Shown here piece after piece: positions 25,701 through 33,464 of a stretch of DNA of 64,000 bases. The first letter of the stretch is position 1. The number at the start of each line of letters is the position of its first letter. The stretch is taken from assembly GCF_036404135.1 (NCBI RefSeq), contig NZ_DASWPE010000022.1, positions 62,001-126,000 of the forward strand, written 5' to 3'. A program made the position numbers and the translations under genes. Below the pieces are notes generated by a model. The model did no database searches and was not told the DNA's origin. It saw only the letters and a program-made list of their open reading frames with translations. Origin of the DNA: Rhodopseudomonas_A sp036404135. Its GTDB lineage: Bacteria > Pseudomonadota > Alphaproteobacteria > Rhizobiales > Xanthobacteraceae.

Positions 25701-26122
25701 TCGGCGGCGCCGCGCCGACGATGTATCACGCCGATTCCGCGCGCCTCGACGCGCCGAAGATGCGCACGCTGGACGAGGAGATCGCCCGCGTGGTGCGCGG
25801 CCGCGCCGCCAATCCGCGCTGGATCGCAGGCCAGATGCGGCACGGCTTTCGCGGCGCCGCGGAAATCGCCTCGACGCTCGACCAGATGGCGCTGTTCGCG
25901 CATCTCGCAGGCGCGGTCTCCAGCGCGCATTTCGATCTGTACTACGACGCCACGCTGGGTTGCGACGAGGTGCGCAGCTTCATCGAACAGGCCAATCCGG
26001 CGGCCGCAGCAGCGATGCGACAACGCTTCCAGCAATTGCTCGACGCCGGCTATTGGACGACGCGGCGCAATTCGGCGATCCAGACCATCGCCACGCCCCC
26101 ACACACCGAGGCTGCATCATGA
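22796..26122 (+). CDS. cobN: Cobaltochelatase subunit CobN
   Basis: Large subunit of the ATP-dependent chelatase that inserts cobalt into hydrogenobyrinic acid a,c-diamide, the late-insertion (aerobic) branch. 1108 aa, somewhat shorter than the 1250-residue CobN of Pseudomonas denitrificans. MHILLRERHGLEETATAEDL starts the protein; LIHMGAHGTLEWLPGKSVAL, YPFIVNDPGEAAAAKRRLGA and MLDLWGSATMRTAGEEFAMA are hallmark CobN/BchH segments. The partner AAA+ subunits (CobS/CobT or BchI/BchD-type) are not in the window. It overlaps cobH by 4 nt. Confidence 0.96.
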   Translation: MHILLRERHGLEETATAEDLGQQPADLVVLSFSDSDLGGFAAAWRAGQGSLPSLRLANLRRLIHPLSVDLYCEKTLSGARGILIRLLGGIDYWRYGIEQVSALAAAKGIALAIIPGDGRPDPRLDAASNLPPSTLRRLTTLCDKGGPDAARGALAQLALAAGLPAALPTATAALPRHGFYRPDTGVVADDALDAAPDGAPVALVVFYRAFLAAADTDPVDRLIGELSRRGVRAIGLFAASLKDPQSDPWLRASIARIAPDVIINVTAFSARGEHGAPFDVVDAPVLQVALAGSSRAVWAESDRGLSPPDLAIHVVLPEIDGRVFAGVASFKEAEAPDPELGYARIVHCGDDERIKAVVARACGWINLRRATDDNKRLALVLSSYPGRDDQIAHAVGLDAPASAVELLRLLRQQGFAIEDAPEDAATLIARLQSATVRWPLREYQAALAELDPALCADLDAQWGAADSDPALIDGDFVFKIVRCGHTLIAAQPERGQRSDRAAEYHDPRRAPRHGYVAFYLWLRHAARTDALIHMGAHGTLEWLPGKSVALSRACWSDALLGATPLIYPFIVNDPGEAAAAKRRLGAVTIGHMTPPISAGKLPPGLHAIERLLDEYSLAEGLDPRRRERLAAAIIDSARETGLDRDSGLTSEMTPREAVVRLDSFVCDVKTTLVADGLHVFGCAPEGGDELTMPFAACAAGERAALLAALDGRRVPPGPSGSPWRGRRDVLPTGRNLFTVDPRAVPSRNAAAQGERLAEALLTRHLQDHGDYPRNVMLDLWGSATMRTAGEEFAMALRLIGVVPEWDQTSTRVTGFDIIPLPLLGRPRIDVTLRISGLFRDVFQNLPLLFEQAVAALALRDEPDAENPYRRGEGPRVFGPAPGSYGAGVVETVTDLAPQTIDEAGDAWLAASGFAYGGADDGAAARAALERRTRDTDAFVHTQDLPETDLLAAPDYAAHEAGFAAAARKLGGAAPTMYHADSARLDAPKMRTLDEEIARVVRGRAANPRWIAGQMRHGFRGAAEIASTLDQMALFAHLAGAVSSAHFDLYYDATLGCDEVRSFIEQANPAAAAAMRQRFQQLLDAGYWTTRRNSAIQTIATPPHTEAAS

Positions 26123-26748
26123 GCTACGCCTATGAGAAAAACGGCGCCGCGATCTACACGCGATCCTTCGCGATCATCCGCGCCGAAGCCAAGCTCGCGC
26201 GCTTCGACCCCGGCGACGAAAAAGTCGCGGTCCGGATCATCCACGCCAGCGGCATGGTCGAGGTCGCCGACGACATCGTGTTCACGCCCGGCTTCAGCGA
26301 CGCGGCGCGCGCTGCGCTGCGCGCCGGCGCGCCGATCTTCTGCGACGCCCAGATGGTCGCCAACGGCATCACCCGGGCGCGGCTGCCGGCCGATAACGAG
26401 GTGATCTGCACGCTCTCGGACCCGCAGGTGCCGGCGCTGGCGGCAAGGCTCGGCACCACCCGCAGCGCCGCGGCGATGGAATTGTGGCGCGACCGGCTCA
26501 AGGGCTCGCTGGTGGTGATCGGCAACGCGCCGACCGCGCTATTTCGCCTGCTGGAGATGTTGCAGGAGCCGGGCCTGGCGCCGCCCGCCGCGATCATCGG
26601 CATTCCGGTCGGCTTCGTCGGCGCCGCGGAATCCAAGGAGGCGCTGCTGGAAAGCGAAGCGGCGCCGAGCGTGATCGTGCGCGGCCGCCGCGGCGGCAGC
26701 GCGATGGCGGCAGCCGCGGTCAATGCGCTGGCGAGTGAGGTCGAATGA
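26119..26748 (+). CDS. cobH: Precorrin-8X methylmutase CobH
   Basis: Moves the C11 methyl group to C12, giving hydrogenobyrinate. 209 aa, family length. The catalytic-His strand IIHASGMVEVADDIVF is visible near residue 40, with IFCDAQMVANGITRARL and IIGIPVGFVGAAESKEAL as further signatures. The ATG at 26119 lies in the cobN stop (ATGA), and the cobH stop overlaps cobI in the same way. Confidence 0.96.
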   Translation: MSYAYEKNGAAIYTRSFAIIRAEAKLARFDPGDEKVAVRIIHASGMVEVADDIVFTPGFSDAARAALRAGAPIFCDAQMVANGITRARLPADNEVICTLSDPQVPALAARLGTTRSAAAMELWRDRLKGSLVVIGNAPTALFRLLEMLQEPGLAPPAAIIGIPVGFVGAAESKEALLESEAAPSVIVRGRRGGSAMAAAAVNALASEVE

Positions 26749-27476
26749 GCATGGCTGCTACCATCTACGGCGTCGGGCTCGGCCCCGGCGATCCCGAACT
26801 GATGAGCGTCAAGGCGGCGCGGCTGATCGGCCAGGCGTCGGTGATCGCGCATTTCCGCAAACCCGGCCGCGCCGGCAACGCCCGCACCTTGGTCAACGGC
26901 ATGCTCGCGCCCGGCGTGATCGAATTCGCGATGGAATATCCGGTGACCACCGAGATCGCGATCGACGATCCGGCCTACAATGACAGCCTGCGCGAGTTCT
27001 ACGACGACTGCGTGCGGCAGCTGTTGGTGCACGTCACGGAGGGCCGCGACGTCGCGGTGCTGTGCGAGGGCGACCCGTTCCTCTACGGCTCCTTCATGCA
27101 TCTGCACAGCCGGCTCGCCGGCAAGGCCAACGTCGTGGTGGTGCCGGGGATTTCCGGAATGTCCGGCTGCTGGACCGCCAGCGGCCGGCCGATCACCTTC
27201 GGCGACGACGTATTGAGCGTGGTGCCGGCGACGCTGGATGAAGCCAGCCTGCGCGAGCGATTTGCCGCGATCGACGCGCTGGTGGTGATGAAGCTCGGCC
27301 GCAATCTGCCGAAGGTGCGCCGCGCGCTTGAGGCCGCGGGCCTGATCGAACGCGCGATCTATGTCGAGCGCGGCACCATGGCCGCGCAGAAGGTGATGCG
27401 GCTCGCCGACAAGACCGACGACGAGGCGCCCTACTTCTCTGTGATTCTGGTGCACGGCCAGGGACGACGGCCATGA
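26745..27476 (+). CDS. cobI: Precorrin-2 C20-methyltransferase CobI
   Basis: 243-aa tetrapyrrole methyltransferase. IYGVGLGPGDPELMSVKAAR is the N-terminal signature; VAVLCEGDPFLYGSFMHL and VVPGISGMSGCWTASG form the SAM pocket. It adds the C20 methyl group that is later lost with the ring contraction. The start overlaps cobH by 4 nt and the stop overlaps cobJ by 4 nt. Confidence 0.95.
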   Translation: MSMAATIYGVGLGPGDPELMSVKAARLIGQASVIAHFRKPGRAGNARTLVNGMLAPGVIEFAMEYPVTTEIAIDDPAYNDSLREFYDDCVRQLLVHVTEGRDVAVLCEGDPFLYGSFMHLHSRLAGKANVVVVPGISGMSGCWTASGRPITFGDDVLSVVPATLDEASLRERFAAIDALVVMKLGRNLPKVRRALEAAGLIERAIYVERGTMAAQKVMRLADKTDDEAPYFSVILVHGQGRRP

Positions 27477-28234
27477 GCGGATCGCTGATCATCGCCGGCC
27501 TCGGCCCCGGCGCCGCGCACCTCATCACCCCGGAAGTCGCCGCGGCGCTGGCCGAAGCCACCGACCTGATCGGCTACGCGCCCTATGTGGCGCGGGTCGC
27601 CGAACGCGCGGGCCTGGTGCGGCACGGCTCCGACAACCGCGAAGAACTCGACCGCGCCAGCCACGCGCTGCGGCTGGCCGCGCAGGGCAAGCGCGTGGTC
27701 GTGGTGTCGTCGGGCGATCCGGGGGTGTTCGCGATGGCGGCGGCGGTGTTCGAGGCGGTCGACGCCGGCGACCCTGCCTGGCGCGAACTCGACATCAAGG
27801 TGCTGCCCGGCATCAGCGCGATGTTCGCCGCGGCGGCCCGGATCGGCGCACCGCTCGGCCATGATTTCTGTGCCATCAATCTGTCGGACAATCTGAAGCC
27901 GTGGGAATTGGTGCAGCACCGGCTGCGGCTCGCGGCGCAAGCCGGGTTCGTGATCGCGCTGTACAATCCGTTGTCGAAGGCGCGGCCGTGGCAGCTCGGC
28001 CGCGCGCTGGATCTGCTGCGCGAGGAATTGCCGGGCCACGTGCCGGTGATCTTCGCCAGCGCGATCAGCGATGCGCGCGAGGCCATCGACACCGTACCGC
28101 TCGGCGAAGCGGTGGCGGAGCGCGCCGACATGCGCACGCTGGTGATGATCGGCTCGACCCACACCAAATTGATCGAGCGCGCCGCTGGCAAACCGTTCGT
28201 CTATACGCCGCGCTCGGTCGGGGTCTCGTCGTGA
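27473..28234 (+). CDS. cobJ: Precorrin-3B C17-methyltransferase CobJ
   Basis: 253-aa methyltransferase that causes ring contraction to precorrin-4, acting on the product of the CobZ/CobG step. Signatures: LIIAGLGPGAAHLITPEVAA, VVVVSSGDPGVFAMAAAV, VLPGISAMFAAAARIGAPLG, and LYNPLSKARPWQL. It overlaps cobI by 4 nt. Its last 34 nt overlap the 3' end of cobK on the other strand. Confidence 0.95.
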   Translation: MSGSLIIAGLGPGAAHLITPEVAAALAEATDLIGYAPYVARVAERAGLVRHGSDNREELDRASHALRLAAQGKRVVVVSSGDPGVFAMAAAVFEAVDAGDPAWRELDIKVLPGISAMFAAAARIGAPLGHDFCAINLSDNLKPWELVQHRLRLAAQAGFVIALYNPLSKARPWQLGRALDLLREELPGHVPVIFASAISDAREAIDTVPLGEAVAERADMRTLVMIGSTHTKLIERAAGKPFVYTPRSVGVSS

Positions 28235-28983
28235 CCGAGCCAGCGCATCACCTCGGCGACGGACTCGACGCAGGGCCGCGTCGGCACGTCAGGCCGCCGC
28301 ACCATCACCACCGGCAGCGCCAGATCGCGCGCGGCCTCGATCTTGGCCGAGGCGGCGTGGCCGCCGGCGTTCTTCGCCACCACGCAATCGGCGCGGAACT
28401 CGGTCAGCATGGCGCGGTCGGAGGCGCGATCGAAGGGCCCGCGCGCCACGATCACCTGCGCATTCGGCAACGGCAGCGCCGCACGCGGCGGATCGACCAG
28501 CCGCACCAGATAGGCGTGCTGCGGATGGGCGGCGAAGGTTTTCAGATGCATCCGGCCGATGCCGAGAAAGACGCGGCGGGGTGTTTCGCCGAGCGCTTCG
28601 GCTGCGGCGGCGAGATCGTCGACCTCGATCCATTGATCGCCGGCGACGCGCTGCCACGGCGCGCGCTCCAGCGCCAGCAGCGGCACGCCGGCGCGCCGGC
28701 AGGCCTCCACCGCATGCGCGCTCATTTGCGCGGCGAACGGATGGGTGGCGTCGACCACGCGGTCGATGTTTTCGCTACGCAGATAGTCGGTGAGGCCATC
28801 GACGCCGCCGAAGCCGCCGACGCGCCACGGGATCGGCGGCGGCGTCGGATTGTCGGTGCGGCCGGCATAGGACAGCACGGCGTCGATCTGCGGGGCGCCG
28901 GCCAGCGCATGCGCCAGCCGGTTGGCGTCGGCGGTGCCGCCGAGCAGCAGCACGCGCAATTGTTTGGTCGTGGAGGCGTTCAT
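28201..28983 (-). CDS. cobK: Precorrin-6A reductase CobK
   Basis: NADPH-dependent reductase making precorrin-6B, 260 aa. VLLLGGTADANRLAHAL starts the Rossmann-like domain; VVDATHPFAAQMSAHAV is the diagnostic segment, and VAKNAGGHAASAKIEAARDL closes the protein. It is the only minus-strand gene inside the plus-strand cob operon. The ATG at 28983-28981 shares the tetranucleotide CATG with the cobL start, and its 3' end overlaps cobJ. An internal GTG (…LRVLLLGG) would shorten it by about 10 residues. Confidence 0.93.
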   Translation of the reverse strand: MNASTTKQLRVLLLGGTADANRLAHALAGAPQIDAVLSYAGRTDNPTPPPIPWRVGGFGGVDGLTDYLRSENIDRVVDATHPFAAQMSAHAVEACRRAGVPLLALERAPWQRVAGDQWIEVDDLAAAAEALGETPRRVFLGIGRMHLKTFAAHPQHAYLVRLVDPPRAALPLPNAQVIVARGPFDRASDRAMLTEFRADCVVAKNAGGHAASAKIEAARDLALPVVMVRRPDVPTRPCVESVAEVMRWLGHDETPTERGV

Positions 28984-30205
28984 GACCGCAAGCGATGACA
29001 TGACAACGCCCTGGCTGTCTATGATCGGAATTGGCGAGGACGGGCTCGACGGGCTGTCCGCCGCGGCGCGCTCTCTGCTCGCCGACGCCGAACTGATCGT
29101 CGGCGGGCCGCGGCATCTGGCGCTGGTTGCAGCGCTGGGGAAGCCGACGCTGGCCTGGGAGATTCCGTTCGCGGGGTCCTTGCCGAAGCTCAAGGCGCAG
29201 CGCGGCAAGCGCGTGGTGGCGCTGTGTTCCGGCGATCCGTTCTGGTACGGCGCCGGCGCGGTGCTGGCCGACGCGGTGCCGGCCGCCGAGACCGTTGCGG
29301 TGCCGGCGCCCTCCACTTTCGGCTTCGCGGCGGCGCGGCTGCGCTGGCGGCTGGAAGACACGCTCACGCTCGGGCTGCACGCAAAGCCGCTCGCATTGCT
29401 GCGACCGCATCTGCATAACTCCGCGCGCTTGATCGTGCTGGCGCGCGACGGCGCGGCGCCGGCCAAGATCGCGGCGTATCTGACCGGCCTGGGATTCGGG
29501 CCGTCGCGGCTGACCGTGCTGGAAGCGCTCGGCGGGCCGCGCGAGCGGATTCGCGAATCGAGCGCCGAGAGCTTTGCGATCGATGATATCAGCTCGCCGG
29601 TCGCGGTTGCGATCGAAGCCATCGCAGCCCCCGGCGCGGTGATCATGCCGCGGGTCGCCGGGCTGCCCGACGAATTGTTCCAGCACGACGGCCAACTCAC
29701 CAAGCGCGAGATCCGCGCGGTGACGCTGTCGACGCTGGCGCCGCGCGGCGGCGAATTGCTGTGGGACGTCGGCGCCGGGTCCGGCTCGATCGGCATCGAA
29801 TGGCTGTTGGCGCATCCGGCCAATCGCGCGATCGGCATCGAACCGCGGCCGGACCGGCTCGACAACGCCCGCGGCAATGCGGCGTCGCTCGGGGTGCCGC
29901 ATTTCGATCTGCGGCTGGGTTCGGCACCGGAGGCGCTGCGCGACCTGCCGACGCCGGACGCGATCTTCATCGGCGGCGGCGCCAGCCGCGACGGCGTGCT
30001 CGACGCGGTATGGCAGGCCTTGCCGGCGGGCGGACGGCTGGTGGTCAATGCGGTGACGCTTGAGACCGAGGCCGAACTGATCGCGCGGCAGGCCCGCCAC
30101 GGCGGCACGCTGCTGCGGCTTGCGGTGGAGCGCGCAGGCGCAGTCGGCGGCATGACCGGCTGGCGCGCGGCGATGCCGGTGGTGCAATGGAGCGTGGTGA
30201 AATGA
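28982..30205 (+). CDS. cobL: Precorrin-6B C5,15-methyltransferase (decarboxylating) CobL
   Basis: 407-aa bifunctional enzyme. The N-terminal half is a CobE/CbiE-type methyltransferase (SMIGIGEDGLDGLSAAARSL; VVALCSGDPFWYGAGAVL). The C-terminal half is a CbiT-type SAM methyltransferase/decarboxylase (LLWDVGAGSGSIGIEWLL; IGIEPRPDRLDNARGNAA). The ATG at 28982 is used because longer reading enters the cobK coding strand; a second ATG at 29000 (MTTPWLS) is equally plausible. Ends with a 4-nt overlap with cobE. Confidence 0.94.
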   Translation: MTASDDMTTPWLSMIGIGEDGLDGLSAAARSLLADAELIVGGPRHLALVAALGKPTLAWEIPFAGSLPKLKAQRGKRVVALCSGDPFWYGAGAVLADAVPAAETVAVPAPSTFGFAAARLRWRLEDTLTLGLHAKPLALLRPHLHNSARLIVLARDGAAPAKIAAYLTGLGFGPSRLTVLEALGGPRERIRESSAESFAIDDISSPVAVAIEAIAAPGAVIMPRVAGLPDELFQHDGQLTKREIRAVTLSTLAPRGGELLWDVGAGSGSIGIEWLLAHPANRAIGIEPRPDRLDNARGNAASLGVPHFDLRLGSAPEALRDLPTPDAIFIGGGASRDGVLDAVWQALPAGGRLVVNAVTLETEAELIARQARHGGTLLRLAVERAGAVGGMTGWRAAMPVVQWSVVK

Positions 30206-30591
30206 GCCGGCTGGTGATCGGGCTGGGATTTCGCGACGCGGCGGCCGCAGTCTCGATCGGCGAAGTCATCGCCGCGGCGCGGGCGCAGGCCGGCGAAGCC
30301 GCCGACGCCATCGCCGTGCTGGACGACAAGGCGGCGCATCCGGCCCTGCTCGTGGCAGCACTCGCCGCAGCGCTGCCGATCCGGCGCGTGACGGCAGCCG
30401 ATCTGCGCCGCGCCGATGCCGATATCGCCACGCGCTCCGCAACCATCCAACGCCACCGCGGCGTCGGCAGCGTCTGCGAGGCCGCGGCACTCGCCGCCGC
30501 GGGCCCCGGCGCGCGGCTAATCGTGCCGCGCCTGGTCTCGGCCGATCGCACCGCCACCGCCGCCGCCGCATTCAATGAGGACGAAACATGA
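30202..30591 (+). CDS. cobE: Cobalamin biosynthesis protein CobE (CbiG C-terminal-like)
   Basis: 129-aa small protein starting in the cobL stop (ATGA). MSRLVIGLGFRDAAAAVSIG and later GVGSVCEAAALAAAGPGARL match the CbiG C-terminal domain found as stand-alone CobE in the aerobic pathway. Its exact biochemical role is not settled; binding of a late corrin intermediate has been proposed for the family. It overlaps cobM by 4 nt. Confidence 0.88.
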   Translation: MSRLVIGLGFRDAAAAVSIGEVIAAARAQAGEAADAIAVLDDKAAHPALLVAALAAALPIRRVTAADLRRADADIATRSATIQRHRGVGSVCEAAALAAAGPGARLIVPRLVSADRTATAAAAFNEDET

Positions 30592-31367
30592 CCGTGCATT
30601 TCATCGGCGCCGGCCCCGGCGCGCCGGACCTGATCACCGTGCGCGGACAGAATCTTGTCGCGCGCTGCAAGGTGTGCCTGTTCGCCGGCTCGCTGGTGCC
30701 GCGCGAGATCGTGGCGCTGTGCCCGCCCGGCGCCCGGGTGGTCGACACCGCGCCGCTCGATCTCGACGCCATCGTCGCGGAAATCTCCGCCGCGCATGCG
30801 CAGGGGCTCGACGTGGCGCGGCTGCATTCCGGCGATCTGTCGGTGTGGAGCGCGATGGGCGAGCAGATCCGGCGGCTGGAAGAACTCGGCATTCCCTACA
30901 GCGTGACGCCGGGCGTGCCGTCGTTCGCCGCCGCAGCCGCGGTGCTGGGGCGCGAATTGACGCTGCCTGGAGTGGCGCAGACCGTGGTGCTGACGCGAAC
31001 TTCCGGCCGCGCCTCGGCGATGCCGGAGCGAGAAAATCTCGCGGCCTATGCCGCCACCGGCGCTACGCTGGCGATCCATCTGTCGATCCACGTGCTCGAC
31101 GAGGTGGTGGCGACGCTGATTCCGCATTACGGCGCCGACGGCGCCATCGCCGTGGTGGTCCGCGCCAGCTGGCCGGAACAGATCGTGCTGCGCGGCACGC
31201 TGTCGAGCATCGCCGACAAGGTGCGCGAGGCTGCGATCGAGCGCACCGCGCTGATCCTGGTCGGGCCGTCGCTGGCGGCCGAGGATTTTGCCGACAGCGC
31301 GCTATATTCGGCGGATTACGATCGCCGGTTCCGGCCGAACTCGCTGACCGGGCTGATCCGTGAATAA
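30588..31367 (+). CDS. cobM: Precorrin-4 C11-methyltransferase CobM
   Basis: 259-aa methyltransferase. MTVHFIGAGPGAPDLITVRG is the classic CobM N-terminus; LVARCKVCLFAGSLVPREIV, VARLHSGDLSVWSAMGEQIR and VTPGVPSFAAAAAVLGREL continue it. Produces precorrin-5, the substrate of CobF encoded at 16005-16763. The start overlaps cobE by 4 nt; the stop overlaps the GTG start of cobB by 8 nt. Confidence 0.96.
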   Translation: MTVHFIGAGPGAPDLITVRGQNLVARCKVCLFAGSLVPREIVALCPPGARVVDTAPLDLDAIVAEISAAHAQGLDVARLHSGDLSVWSAMGEQIRRLEELGIPYSVTPGVPSFAAAAAVLGRELTLPGVAQTVVLTRTSGRASAMPERENLAAYAATGATLAIHLSIHVLDEVVATLIPHYGADGAIAVVVRASWPEQIVLRGTLSSIADKVREAAIERTALILVGPSLAAEDFADSALYSADYDRRFRPNSLTGLIRE

Positions 31368-32685
31368 TCCCCCCGGCCTGCTGATCGCAGCCCCCGCCAC
31401 GCGCAGCGGCAAGACCACGCTGACGCTGGCGCTGCTCGCGGCGATGCGACGGCGCGGCCGCGTGGTGCAGCCTTATAAGTGCGGGCCGGACTACATCGAT
31501 CCGGCGTTCCACGCCGTGGCCGCCGGGCGCGCCTCGTACAATCTGGACTCTTGGGCGCAGAGCCGCGGCCGGTTCGACGCGCTGCTCGATCAGGCCGCCG
31601 ACGCCGATCTATGCATCGCCGAAGGCGTCATGGGACTGTTCGACGGCGTCGCCACCAACGGCGCCTGGGGCAACGGCTCCAGCGCCGATATCGCCGCCGC
31701 CACCGGCTGGCCGGTGGTGCTGGTGCTCGACGTCTCCGGGCAGGCGCAATCCGCCGCCGCGGTGGCGCTCGGCTTTGCGCATTATCGAAGCGACGTGCAA
31801 ATCGCCGGAGTGATCCTCAACAAGGTGGCGAGCGAACGCCACGCCGCGCTGGTGCGCGACGGCTTCGCCCGGCATGACATCGCGGTGTTCGGCGCGGTCG
31901 CGCGCGACGCGTCACTGACTATGCCGGAGCGGCATCTCGGCCTGGTGCAGGCGCAGGAAGACGCCGCGCTCGCGGCCCGGCTCGACGCGCTGGCCGATCT
32001 GGTGGCGCGCGACGTCGACCTTGCGGCGCTCGAGAAGGCGGCGCGGCCGACCTTGCGTTCGCCGCCATCGGTTCACGCGCGCACCGCGCCGCCCGGGCAA
32101 CGCATCGCGCTGGCGCAGGACGCCGCGTTCTCCTTCGTCTATCCGCATCTGCTCGCCGGCTGGCGCGCCGCCGGCGCCGAGATCGTGCCGTTCGCGCCGC
32201 TCGCCGATGAGGCGCCCGATCCGTCATGCGACGTCGCCTGGCTGCCCGGCGGCTATCCGGAACTACACGCCGGCCGCCTCGCCGCGGCGTCGCGCTTCGC
32301 CGACGGCATCCGCGCATTCGCCCATACCAAGCCGGTGCATGGCGAGTGCGGCGGCTACATGACGCTCGGCACCGGCCTCGTCGACGCCGCCGGCGCGCGG
32401 CACGCGATGCTCGGGCTGCTCGGGCTGGAAACCGATTTCGCGCAGCGCAAGCTGCATCTCGGCTACCGCAGCGCGAGGCTGCTGGCGCCGATCCCCGGCC
32501 ATGCCGAACACAGCATACTGCGCGGCCACGAATTCCATTATGCCCGCGTCATCAACCAACCCGATCAGCCGCTCGCCGCGATTTGCGACGCCGCCGGGGT
32601 GCCGACCGCCGAAACCGGCAGCCGCCGCGGCCGCGTGACCGGCAGCTTTTTCCACATCGTCGATGTGGCCGAGGAGACGCCATGA
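31360..32685 (+). CDS. cobB: Hydrogenobyrinate a,c-diamide synthase CobB
   Basis: 441-aa glutamine amidotransferase/ATPase that amidates the a and c side chains. The GTG start at 31360 lies inside the cobM end. LIAAPATRSGKTTLTLALL is the P-loop region, VQPYKCGPDYIDPAFH and EGVMGLFDG are synthetase signatures. The amidotransferase domain has the nucleophile in HGECGGYMTLG and the His in ITGSFFHI-like GRVTGSFFHIVD. It is the cobalt-free (CobB) rather than CbiA substrate type judged from the aerobic context. Confidence 0.95.
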   Translation: MNNPPGLLIAAPATRSGKTTLTLALLAAMRRRGRVVQPYKCGPDYIDPAFHAVAAGRASYNLDSWAQSRGRFDALLDQAADADLCIAEGVMGLFDGVATNGAWGNGSSADIAAATGWPVVLVLDVSGQAQSAAAVALGFAHYRSDVQIAGVILNKVASERHAALVRDGFARHDIAVFGAVARDASLTMPERHLGLVQAQEDAALAARLDALADLVARDVDLAALEKAARPTLRSPPSVHARTAPPGQRIALAQDAAFSFVYPHLLAGWRAAGAEIVPFAPLADEAPDPSCDVAWLPGGYPELHAGRLAAASRFADGIRAFAHTKPVHGECGGYMTLGTGLVDAAGARHAMLGLLGLETDFAQRKLHLGYRSARLLAPIPGHAEHSILRGHEFHYARVINQPDQPLAAICDAAGVPTAETGSRRGRVTGSFFHIVDVAEETP

Positions 32686-33464
32686 CATCCAACGAACCCA
32701 ATGGTGCAGCCATCGGCAGCATCGCGCTGGTCGGCGCCGGCCCCGGCGACGTCGATCTGTTGACGCTGCGCGCGGTGGAGCGGCTGCGCGCCGCCGACGT
32801 GATCCTGTACGACGACCTCGCCGGCGACGCGCTGTTGTCGTTCGCGCGCGACGACGCCGAACTGATCGCGGTCGGCAAACGCGCCGGGCATCCGTCGCCG
32901 AAGCAGGACGAATTGAACCGGCTGATGATCAGCTACGCCAAGCTCGGCAAGCGCGTGGTGCGGATCAAGGCCGGCGATCCGGCGATCTTCGCCCGCGCCG
33001 ACGAGGAAATCGGCGCGGCGCGCGCCGCCGGCGTGCCGATCGAGATCGTGCCCGGCATCACCACCGCGACCGCGGCAGCGGCGTTTCTCGGCACCTCGCT
33101 GACCAAGCGCGTGGTGGCGCGCCGGCTGCAGATGGTCACCGGCCACGACATCGAAGGCACGCTGCCGAGCGATCTCGATCTTGCGGCGCTGGCCGACGCC
33201 GGCGCCACCACCTGCGTATTCATGGGCAAGGCCACCTTCCCGGCGCTGGCGGAGAAGCTGATCGCGCAGGGGCTGTCGCGCGACACGCCGACCGTGGTGG
33301 TGGAAAGCCTCGGCACGCCGGCGACGCAGGTGATCGCCGGCACGCTGAGCGGGATCGCGGCGCAGCTCGCCGCCGAGAAGCCGCAGGGCCCCTGCATGAT
33401 CCTGTACGGCGCGGCGCTGGCCGGCGTCGGCCGCGACGGGGCTGAACCGCAGACCCAGCGCTAG
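32682..33464 (+). CDS. cobA: Uroporphyrinogen-III C-methyltransferase CobA (SUMT)
   Basis: 260-aa SAM enzyme that makes precorrin-2, the entry point of the pathway. IALVGAGPGDVDLLTLRAVE, VIRIKAGDP-type segment VVRIKAGDPAIFARADEEI and VPGITTATAAAAFLGTSLT are SUMT signatures. No siroheme CysG domains are attached. It starts in the cobB stop (ATGA) and is the last gene of the plus-strand run; its final 4 nt overlap the end of moaA on the opposite strand. Confidence 0.94.
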   Translation: MTSNEPNGAAIGSIALVGAGPGDVDLLTLRAVERLRAADVILYDDLAGDALLSFARDDAELIAVGKRAGHPSPKQDELNRLMISYAKLGKRVVRIKAGDPAIFARADEEIGAARAAGVPIEIVPGITTATAAAAFLGTSLTKRVVARRLQMVTGHDIEGTLPSDLDLAALADAGATTCVFMGKATFPALAEKLIAQGLSRDTPTVVVESLGTPATQVIAGTLSGIAAQLAAEKPQGPCMILYGAALAGVGRDGAEPQTQR

